This document shows positions 17,435 through 24,563 of a stretch of DNA of 64,000 nt, piece after piece. Each line of letters begins with the position of its first letter. Positions within the stretch are counted from its first letter, which is position 1. This DNA comes from Methanofollis sp. W23 (GTDB lineage Archaea; Halobacteriota; Methanomicrobia; Methanomicrobiales; Methanofollaceae): the NCBI RefSeq assembly GCF_017875325.1, contig NZ_JAGGMN010000001.1, forward strand, positions 806,001 to 870,000, given 5' to 3'. A program made the translations under genes and the position numbers. The notes beneath the pieces were generated by a model. The model did no database searches. It was not told the DNA's origin and saw only the letters and a program-made list of their open reading frames with translations.

Positions 17435-18670
17435 ATGGGCATACCCACAATCGCACGCATCCGCCTCTCGCTGGGAATGGTGCAGATCGCCATGAATATG
17501 CTCTGGGAGGTAGACCGGGGACGAAAAAGTCCTCTCTCCCCTGCCGCCACGGAGATCCTCTACTCAGCCTACTTCTACAGAATCTGTATGGGTGATGTCG
17601 CCGGCATGCTCGATGTGTCCCGGAGCACTGCCACCGATCTCATCAACCATCTCGAAAAAGAGGGATATGTCCACAGGGTTCGCAACCCGGATGACCGACG
17701 GGCCTACTATATTGTCCCCACCAGAAAAGGGGAAGAGTGGCTCCTTGCGATTGAAGGACGCCTCTTCGCTTACTTCGAAGAGGGGATGGCGCAGTTGACA
17801 GGGGAAGAGCAGCAGGAGTTTGCCCGACTGTGTGCGAAGTTCACCGGCGTCCATGACGGGACGTCGTTTTCAAGCGTGCTTCGGGATCTGAAACGATCAC
17901 GGGACCGCCTGCATGTGCCGATGACGGTCGTGAGAGAGGGCAGACTCCTGAGACTCGAAGAAGTGGCCGATGCACGCTATCATGCAGATGAAGATCATCA
18001 GGTGATACAGATGTTTGAAAAGAGAGTACCGGAAACCGATGACGGCATCCAGGACGAGATGATCGTCGAGATCTATGAAGAGATGCAGAAGAACCTGAGG
18101 GACGCGGGGCACCTCCCTGTCGAAGGACTTTTCGAATCCGGGATCAAAGCAGGTACGGCCCTTGAAATCGGTCCGGGCCCAGGCTATCTCGGTCTTGAAT
18201 GGCTGAAGGCAACCGAAGAGACCAGGCTGGTTGGTCTTGAGATCAGTCGGGCGATGATCGCCTCTGCAGAAAAGAACGCCGAAGGCTACGGTCTTGCGGC
18301 GCGGGTCCGTTATCAGGAAGGCAATGCTCTTGCGATGCCGTTTGAAGACAGCGTCTTTGATGCGGTCTTTTCAAACGGCTCTCTCCACGAATGGGAGTCT
18401 CCGGAAAGGGTTTTCGATGAGATCTTCCGCGTCTTGAAGGTGGGCGGGCGATTCTGCATCACCGACCTCAGGCGCGATCTCTCCCCTGGGATCTACCGGC
18501 AGATGTACGAGTCCTGCGAACCCCCTGAGATCAGGCCCGGCTTTGAGACCTCGGTCAGAGCGGCGTATACCAGGGAGGAGATCATGGATCTGCTCAGGCG
18601 TTCGCACCTGGCCGGCTGGCAGGTGATCGCCCATCCCTACGGGCTGGTGATACACGGAAAGAAAGCGTGA
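17435..18670 (+). CDS. MarR-type HTH fused to a SAM-dependent methyltransferase
   Basis: 411 residues. Residues 10-135 form a MarR winged helix: the recognition region is CMGDVAGMLDVSRSTATDLI and the wing is VRNPDDRRAYYIVPTRKG with the typical D-R-R. After a linker, residues 210-411 form a class I methyltransferase: motif I ALEIGPGPGYLG (242-253), an acidic end of strand 2 (VGLEIS), NALAMPFEDSVFDAVFSNGS for the later motifs, and RVLKVGGRF. The substrate is unknown; ArsR-methyltransferase fusions are better known, and this may be a metabolite- or metal-sensing analogue. The ATG at 17435 is preceded by a TATA-like box at about 30 nt, so the mRNA is probably leaderless. Confidence 0.85.
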   Translation: MGIPTIARIRLSLGMVQIAMNMLWEVDRGRKSPLSPAATEILYSAYFYRICMGDVAGMLDVSRSTATDLINHLEKEGYVHRVRNPDDRRAYYIVPTRKGEEWLLAIEGRLFAYFEEGMAQLTGEEQQEFARLCAKFTGVHDGTSFSSVLRDLKRSRDRLHVPMTVVREGRLLRLEEVADARYHADEDHQVIQMFEKRVPETDDGIQDEMIVEIYEEMQKNLRDAGHLPVEGLFESGIKAGTALEIGPGPGYLGLEWLKATEETRLVGLEISRAMIASAEKNAEGYGLAARVRYQEGNALAMPFEDSVFDAVFSNGSLHEWESPERVFDEIFRVLKVGGRFCITDLRRDLSPGIYRQMYESCEPPEIRPGFETSVRAAYTREEIMDLLRRSHLAGWQVIAHPYGLVIHGKKA

Positions 18671-18689
18671 CATGGTACGCTCAAAAAAA

Positions 18690-18702
18690 TTCTTTTTTTC
18701 CA
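18690..18702 (+). terminator. Oligo-T terminator
   Basis: TTCTTTTTTTCC shortly after the stop of the MarR-methyltransferase gene. Confidence 0.4.
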
Positions 18703-18742
18703 GGTCTGGCGGGCCGAACTGGCAGAGGACACGTCCTGCCGC

Positions 18743-19078
18743 ATGAAAACCGATCCCTTCATCCTCCTCTCCGCTGAAGATCCGTCTATGGATGTGAACT
18801 TCTGCCGGTGCTATGTCGGCGACGGCACGCCGCCGTCGAACCGGTTCTGCCGCTCCTGTCCCGACGCCGCGAGCGCCTGCGATCCCCTGTGGCGCCGGGT
18901 GATCGCCCTTGCCGGTTCAAAGGACGGGGCGCCGGTCCCGCTGCCCGGCACCCGTGCGGTGCTCTTTCCCAACCCGAAGAACTCCGATTTTGTGAGGCTC
19001 CAGGTGAACTGTCGCTGGGGTCTCCCGAAAGAGGATTTTCTGTATTATATCGCCACTGGCCATGCAAAGATGGGGTGA
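18743..19078 (+). CDS. Small cysteine-rich protein of unknown function
   Basis: 111 residues with a compact N-terminal cysteine cluster, FCRCY followed 13 residues later by RFCRSCPDAASAC, six cysteines in all, which could bind zinc or an Fe-S cluster. The remainder is a small mixed domain ending in DFLYYIATGHAKMG. A GAGGAC sits about 12 nt before the ATG. No family comes to mind. It follows the MarR-methyltransferase gene after a terminator-like T run, so it is probably a separate transcript. Confidence 0.6.
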   Translation: MKTDPFILLSAEDPSMDVNFCRCYVGDGTPPSNRFCRSCPDAASACDPLWRRVIALAGSKDGAPVPLPGTRAVLFPNPKNSDFVRLQVNCRWGLPKEDFLYYIATGHAKMG

Positions 19079-19217
19079 AAAGGGGCACGCAACGATCCCC
19101 GTGCGTTCCCGAGCATGACGCGGCAGGAACCGTACGTGCAGGCGATCGTCGAGATGCTTGGGGGCCCGGACGCCCCGGAGGTCGCGGCCGTCCGGAAGGT
19201 GCAGCGAATAGGGACGC

Positions 19218-20945
19218 CTACTCTTTCTGCCCGGCCCTGAAGGTCCGGAGGCGGTTGAGGGCCGCGGCGAGTTCGAAGGGCCTGAAACCCGCAAGTCCGC
19301 CGACCGGGTGGGAGGTGAGGACGTCGAGGCCTTCTCTCTCGACCTCGGCGGCGACGGCCTGCACCACCTCTTCGAGGGTCGAACCTCTGTTCATCAGGCG
19401 CTTTGCCATGAGCATGCCATGGGCGATGGCTGCAGTCTGGGCCGGGTCGACGACCTGGGCCACGGCCGAGAGGTCGACCTCGTGGACACCGAACCTGATC
19501 CCGCGAACACCGTCGGCCGCGACCTTTGCGTCCCGTCTGCCTTTGCGCGCGTCGATGCTCCGCGCCTCGGGCACCCGCCGCATGAAGGTGCCAAACCCTT
19601 TTTTGGGTGAGGTGAACCGTTCCGAGGCATAGCGCGCGGCGATCGCCTGCGCCCGTGCGGTGGCGTCTTCAGGGCGGTAGGCCTGCATGCAGACGACGGT
19701 GTCGGCGATGTCGAAGTAGTCGCCAGACCCCCCGATGACGAGCACGGTCGAGACGCCGAGGTCGTGGTACAGTGCCCGCGCCCGGTCGATGAAGGGCGTG
19801 ATCGGTTCCTGCTCGTCGGCGACGAGTTCCTGCATCCGTCGGTCGCGGATCATCATGTTCGTCGCCGCGGTGTCCTCGTCGATGAGGAGGAGGCGGGTGC
19901 CGGTCTCCAGGGCTTCCATGATGTTGGCCGCCTGCGAGGTGCTCCCGCTCGCGTTCTCGGTGGAGAAGGCGCGGGTGTCCCGGCCGTCGGGAAGGTCGGC
20001 GATGAAGGGCGAGATATCGACCTGCTCCACCCGGCGGCCGTCCTCGGCGCGGATCTTCACGGCGGTGGGGTCGGCGACGACGTACTCCCGGCCGTCGCCC
20101 GGGACGTGGGTGTAAACGCCGCGCTCGATCGCCCGCAGCAGAGTGGACTTGCCGTGGAAGCCGCCGCCGACGATGAGGGTGATGCCGGCCGGCATGCCCA
20201 TGCCGGCGACGGTGCCGCGGTTGGGGAGAGCGATCTCGATCCGCAGGGAGGGCGGCGAGGTGAAGGGAACGGCGTTGCGGAGGGGCCGGTCGTCCACCCC
20301 GCTTGCCCGCGGGAGGACGGCGCCGTCGGCGACGAAGGCGACGAGGCCGCGGTCATGCAGCGCGGCCCTGAGGTGGTCGGCGTCCTCGCTCACTTTGAGG
20401 TGGCGGTCGAGGGCGGCGGCGTCGACGGCGGAGTAGAGGAGGGAGGCACGCACGAGGGCCGGGACATCCTCGAAGAAGATCGCATCCGCCTGCCGCCCGA
20501 GCACGCTCCGGCCGCGTGCCGGGAGCCCGACGGTGAACCGGACTTCGACGGCGTGCTCCGCGGTGACGACGACCGAGGAGCGTTCCAGCACCTCCTGGCC
20601 GGGACGGGCGACGGCGATCTGCCCGCTCTTCCCGCTCCCCCGGCGGTTTGGGCCCGCGGCGTCGATGGCCGCAGCAAAACCCCTGGCAAGGAAGTCCCTG
20701 AAGGCCACCTCGCGGGTCTTGGTCGAGACGCACCCGGCCGGGAAGCCTGCGACGTTTGCCGCCACCCGCACCCGCACGCGGCTCGGGGCGGCGAAGGGGT
20801 CGCCCTGGGCGTGGTCGATGATGAGGGAGAAGTCGTCGAAGGCGTAGGCCCCCTCGCAGTCTTTGTATGCCTTGTATCCGCGGCCGTCGATCCGTCTCAG
20901 GATGTCCCTGAGCCGTCCGGCCGGTTGTATCGTCTCACAGGCCAT
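19218..20945 (-). CDS. Predicted ATPase of the ABC class (ABC_ATPase family)
   Basis: 575 residues. The nucleotide-binding core has Walker A GGGFHGKSTLL (about 260-270), a characteristic AFSTENASGSTSQAANIMEA segment in place of a standard ABC signature, Walker B RLLLIDEDTAATN (about 350), and STVLVIGGSGDYFDIAD late in the domain. This is the soluble, stand-alone family of ABC-class ATPases found across bacteria and archaea, with no transmembrane partner and no established function; a nucleic-acid-related role has been guessed. GC content is very high here (multiple alanine/arginine codons ending in C or G). The start at 20945 gives the usual family N terminus with GYKAYKDCEG. Confidence 0.88.
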   Translation of the reverse strand: MACETIQPAGRLRDILRRIDGRGYKAYKDCEGAYAFDDFSLIIDHAQGDPFAAPSRVRVRVAANVAGFPAGCVSTKTREVAFRDFLARGFAAAIDAAGPNRRGSGKSGQIAVARPGQEVLERSSVVVTAEHAVEVRFTVGLPARGRSVLGRQADAIFFEDVPALVRASLLYSAVDAAALDRHLKVSEDADHLRAALHDRGLVAFVADGAVLPRASGVDDRPLRNAVPFTSPPSLRIEIALPNRGTVAGMGMPAGITLIVGGGFHGKSTLLRAIERGVYTHVPGDGREYVVADPTAVKIRAEDGRRVEQVDISPFIADLPDGRDTRAFSTENASGSTSQAANIMEALETGTRLLLIDEDTAATNMMIRDRRMQELVADEQEPITPFIDRARALYHDLGVSTVLVIGGSGDYFDIADTVVCMQAYRPEDATARAQAIAARYASERFTSPKKGFGTFMRRVPEARSIDARKGRRDAKVAADGVRGIRFGVHEVDLSAVAQVVDPAQTAAIAHGMLMAKRLMNRGSTLEEVVQAVAAEVEREGLDVLTSHPVGGLAGFRPFELAAALNRLRTFRAGQKE

Positions 20946-21035
20946 GGTTGGGGTAGGTATGGGGGAGGGGGATGATAGGGTTTTCGAGAGAGGAAAAGGG
21001 GGGTCAGGGAGAAGAAGAAAGCGAAGCGGTATAGA

Positions 21036-22211
21036 TCACACCGGCTGAAGAGCGTCCTCTGGGAGTTCTTCGCTCCTGAGATACCTGATCTCAGGTTCGT
21101 CCAGGACGCCGCTGACAAAGTAGAAGAAGTACGGTGCAAGGGTCTGACACTTCTCGAATTCATTCTCGGTCACATAGAAACGGACGCCTTCACTGTTCTT
21201 CCTGACCGCTTTCACCTCGACATATCGTGGGGTACCGTCGGTCTCAAAGGAGGCGATATCATACCCACGACGGTGGTCGTCTGAGACCAGACGCACCCGT
21301 TTGGCCAGATCGATGCACCCGGCGTCTCGCAGACGTTCTCTCTCAAACTCCAGCACGATCTCTTCGGCAAGTCCCCTGAGATACCCCCTCTTCCTGCCCG
21401 ACTCCTCAAAATCGATAAGGTCGCCAGAACTTTTTGCGTTGTTTTGTAAGGATGCGCACTCAAAATGCTCGAATGTCGGTCTGACTGACGGTTCTCTATC
21501 TTCAGGGAGGGGGAGTGTAGCAAGCATCCAGCAGAAAGAATGAGCGTCGAGGAGCGAGACATTCTCCACCCCCTCGCCGATCAAGGCGGTGCGGACCTGT
21601 TCCATGACGGCAAGATAGGCCGTGTAGTTCTCCCATGAACACTTCTGCGATGTCTTGAGCGGGGCATCGAGCATCTCGAAGGCCCGGTCGAAGTTTCTGG
21701 TAGCGATGGGCAGATAGCGGTCAGGGTCGAGGAGGAAGAAGAGGTACGCAACATAGGCATACTGTCGTCCTGCATGGTCGACGATCCGCTCGAAGGCCTC
21801 GGCATGAGGGATCTGTTCATGATACAACTCAAAAAGGGTTTTTTCGTACGCTGCTGTCTGTGCTGGATCTTCCAGTGCTGTGTACAGAGACTGATGGGGG
21901 CGCCCCTCCTCGCCCCGGCGGTTTTCCCATTGCACCAGATTATTACGTATATCAAGGGTGGGGTTATTGATCTCGATCGCGGCGATAACATGCCGGAGGA
22001 TCTTGCCTGTGCCAATGTTGTCCTCATTCCAGTTCTCGAATTCGAGGATCCTCCGCCCCTGTCTAGAGATCTCAACCTTATAACCTTCCTGCTTCAGGGG
22101 TTCGCCGGTGTGGAATGAGTCAAAGTGTTCGCCGAACTCCAGGTAGATTGCTTTTTTGAACCTGAGATACTGGCGATGAAACGTAGAATATGAGAGTTGA
22201 GGGGTATTCAT
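21036..22211 (-). CDS. DUF3883-domain protein with a PD-(D/E)XK-like nuclease site
   Basis: 391 residues. The C-terminal 115 residues match the DUF3883 pattern: RGLAEEIVLEFERERL (conserved E at about 283), then RRGYDIASF (D318) and YVEVKA (E332, K334), the D...E-x-K layout of restriction-endonuclease-like folds. The first 260 residues are helical and not recognised. DUF3883 occurs at the end of defence and DNA-repair proteins, often with helicases, but no partner gene is adjacent. GTATAT at about 22232-22237 (reverse strand) is about 24 nt from the ATG, suggesting a leaderless mRNA. Base composition is lower in GC than in the neighbouring ATPase gene, which fits acquisition by transfer. Confidence 0.75.
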   Translation of the reverse strand: MNTPQLSYSTFHRQYLRFKKAIYLEFGEHFDSFHTGEPLKQEGYKVEISRQGRRILEFENWNEDNIGTGKILRHVIAAIEINNPTLDIRNNLVQWENRRGEEGRPHQSLYTALEDPAQTAAYEKTLFELYHEQIPHAEAFERIVDHAGRQYAYVAYLFFLLDPDRYLPIATRNFDRAFEMLDAPLKTSQKCSWENYTAYLAVMEQVRTALIGEGVENVSLLDAHSFCWMLATLPLPEDREPSVRPTFEHFECASLQNNAKSSGDLIDFEESGRKRGYLRGLAEEIVLEFERERLRDAGCIDLAKRVRLVSDDHRRGYDIASFETDGTPRYVEVKAVRKNSEGVRFYVTENEFEKCQTLAPYFFYFVSGVLDEPEIRYLRSEELPEDALQPV

Positions 22212-22464
22212 ACATTAGAATCATTGGAAATGTATATGCCGATTTCCATACTGTTTCGAAACATGATTGCTCCAGTAATGTTGTGTATTTCATGTCCCTG
22301 GACTTTCTAAGGGAACCAGGGCTGAAAAATCGCCCCGGCCCGACTGGAGGTCATGGCAGGGCTTTGTGTACCTACACAATCAAAGTCCTCAGGACAAACA
22401 GCACTCAAAACCGGAGTATATACATTGCAGGACAGAGATCCCTCTTCATCAGAGGAGAGACCCC

Positions 22465-22947
22465 ATGCCGTTCACGTGCATCCAGTGCGGGGAGTGCTGC
22501 AGCCACCTGGGCGACGTCCATGTCGTGACAGAGGAGTGCGGCGACGGAAATTTTCTGATGCTGAACCGCTACACCGGGGAGGAGCATGCCGTCAGGATCG
22601 ATCCCGACAAGACGCACCTCTTCCCTGACCGCGGCATCTTCGAGCGCTGGCCGGATGCCTGCCCCTTCCTCCGAGACGATCCGGTACACGGCCGCATCTG
22701 TTGCATCGTCCACCTCACGAGGCCAGAGATCTGTCGGGAGTATTCATGCTGGCGTCTGCTCATCCTGAACGCAAGGGGGCAGCGGGTGGGCCGGGTGATG
22801 GAGCGCCGCCATCTCGCGACCGACGACTCCGCCCTCGCAGAGTGCTGGGAGAAATATGTCGGGGCGATCCGCGAGGAGGACGATGGCAGGTGGGACGAGC
22901 GGGTGATCGAGACGTTGACGCGGGCGGGGTATCGGGTCAGGCGGTAG
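22465..22947 (+). CDS. YkgJ-type cysteine cluster protein
   Basis: 160 residues. The N-terminal CIQCGECCSHLGDVHV and the later CPFLRDD, CCIVHLTRPEICREY and SCW blocks form the conserved cysteine pattern of the YkgJ/Fe-S or zinc cluster family (UPF0153). Family members are thought to bind a metal cluster; no reaction is established. Strong start evidence: GGAGAG 6-9 nt upstream of the ATG at 22465, and GTATATACA at about 22415-22423 as TATA box. The open frame extends 33 codons further upstream, but the promoter lies inside it. Confidence 0.85.
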   Translation: MPFTCIQCGECCSHLGDVHVVTEECGDGNFLMLNRYTGEEHAVRIDPDKTHLFPDRGIFERWPDACPFLRDDPVHGRICCIVHLTRPEICREYSCWRLLILNARGQRVGRVMERRHLATDDSALAECWEKYVGAIREEDDGRWDERVIETLTRAGYRVRR

Positions 22948-23565
22948 GGAGAAAAATTTTATCTCTGCTCGCGCCGCGGGCGTTGCCCCCGGACCCCCCA
23001 CGACGAAGATGGCCTGGGGGCGGCACGATGCTCTTCAGGATTTTTGTCTTCGCGCTCATGATCTCTGTCTTCCAAACCCAATCCTGTCGAGGGGTCCGGA
23101 GGCTGCAACCCGGTGCGAGCATGGAGGAAAGCATGAGATCGATTCGTGCGAGAAGGCGGGACAGCAGGAGATCAGACGTGCCGCCCCCGATCGTAGGATC
23201 TTCCCTGCCATCTCGCACCGGGGGGAAACCCCCCGGACCCCCACGACGAAGATAGCCAGGGGACTGCAATTGAGAGAGGTCTCCACCGGTTTTTTTGTCT
23301 TGAAAATAAGCGACCAGGCGACGAGAAATTTTCATCCTGTATGCTTGAACCCAGGGTTCATGCAAAATTCTCCAAAACTCGCCAAAGAAATTTCACCGCC
23401 GCCTCGCGCCGGGGGCGACACACCCGGAGACCTGCTATGAACGATTGTATGTGGTTGAGACGCGTTCCCGACTCATGCCCGGCCCTCCACCGGCGAAGAA
23501 AATCCCCGGCCTCCCCTCGCGGTGCCAGCATCTAAGTCCTCTCCCGCCCAACATGTAAAAGCATC
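22948..23565. other. Gene-free stretch with family C repeat
   Basis: The stretch contains a long reverse-oriented family C element (about 23080-23375) and, before it, a CCCCCGGACCCCCCACGACG core like those in other gaps. No gene. Confidence 0.7.
23080..23375 (-). repeat. Family C dispersed repeat, copy C7
   Basis: Reverse-strand reading: GGAGAATTTTGCATGAACCC, GATGAAAATTTCTCGTCGCC, CGGTGCGAGATGGCAGGGAA and GGGGGCGGCACGTCTGAT. The terminal hairpin GAACCC-a-GGGTTC lies at 23347-23359. Confidence 0.75.
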
Positions 23566-24255
23566 ATGGACTTCCCCATCGTCTGGATCTACTGGGCGCT
23601 CAGCCTCACCATCGTCACCTATGCCTCGGCGTACATCATCAGGCACCACCGGCAGTACGGCTACCCTGCCCTGGTCGGGTTCTATGTCGTCTACCTCGCC
23701 GCCTCCCAGGTGCTTGCGGCGCGGATCGTCGAGTTCGACCTTGGCATCGCTGTCTTCCTCGCCCCAGCCGGGGTCTTCATCTACCCCTTCCTCTCACAGG
23801 CCATCGATATGATCAACGAGGTCTACGGCGAGCACAAGACCCACATCGCCATCGGGATCGCCTTCCTCACCCAGGTGCTCCTCGTCGCCTTCATCGTGAT
23901 GACCAACACCCTCACGCCGGCGCCCTTCTTCGCCTATGAATCGATGTGGCAGGAGGTCTTTGCCCAGAGTCTCAGGATCATCCTCGCCTCCTGGGTCACC
24001 TTCCTCGTCGCCCAGAACATCGACGCCTGGATCTTTGCGAGGCTCAAAGAGCGCTATCCGAATCGCGTCCTCCTCAGGAGCGTCTCCAGCGACCTCTTCA
24101 GCCTCACGGTGGACAGCGTCATCTTTGTCGTCATCGCCTTCGGCGGCGTCGCTCCGCTCATCCCGCTCATCATCGGTCAGATCGTGGCGAAGAACGTCAT
24201 CGGCTTCCTGGATACGCCGTGGTTCTGGTGGTATAAACGGTATCTTGAGAAGTAG
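23566..24255 (+). CDS. VUT/YhhQ-type (queuosine/archaeosine precursor) transporter
   Basis: 229 residues with six predicted membrane helices. Recognisable VUT-family segments are AASQVLAARIVEF, the acidic DMINEVYGEHKTHIAI loop, WVTFLVAQNIDAWIFARLKE and SDLFSLTVDSVIFVVIAFGG. The bacterial member YhhQ imports 7-deazaguanine precursors of queuosine; in archaea a role in salvaging preQ0 or preQ1 for archaeosine in tRNA is the reasonable inference. No tgt or other archaeosine gene is adjacent. The ATG at 23566 gives a normal family N terminus. Confidence 0.85.
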   Translation: MDFPIVWIYWALSLTIVTYASAYIIRHHRQYGYPALVGFYVVYLAASQVLAARIVEFDLGIAVFLAPAGVFIYPFLSQAIDMINEVYGEHKTHIAIGIAFLTQVLLVAFIVMTNTLTPAPFFAYESMWQEVFAQSLRIILASWVTFLVAQNIDAWIFARLKERYPNRVLLRSVSSDLFSLTVDSVIFVVIAFGGVAPLIPLIIGQIVAKNVIGFLDTPWFWWYKRYLEK

Positions 24256-24563
24256 TTTGTATGCAAACCGCGGGGATCATGGGCCTTCGGCCTCTTGATC
24301 CCTGTATCGTGAAGATTGGAGCGAGTGGGTATCAGCCGGATAGAAGAATGGCTTTCCTTGGATCTACTCTTCTGCAGTTTTTCCCTATCTCCATGGCAGG
24401 GGCTGGGGGGTGTGAAGCCCATAGCATAAAAATGTTGGAAAGCAGTTGGTTCACGCTCGCATTTGGAATAAGTGAGGTTTTGCTATGAAAATCACCCTGA
24501 AGATATGCTATGAAAGATTTTCATTCGGCATGCTTGAGGCGTGCTTTCGCCTCATGAGCAATT
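24256..24563. other. Gene-free stretch with family C end
   Basis: The last 80 nt (about 24490-24570) are the terminus of a family C element with hairpin GAGGCG (24536-24541) and CGCCTC (24548-24553), ending ATTCTACAGAGCCGAT. The rest is unassigned. Confidence 0.65.

Noticed and set aside
19764-20975. 403-codon forward frame
   Set aside because: Antisense shadow of the ABC-class ATPase in a very GC-rich gene.
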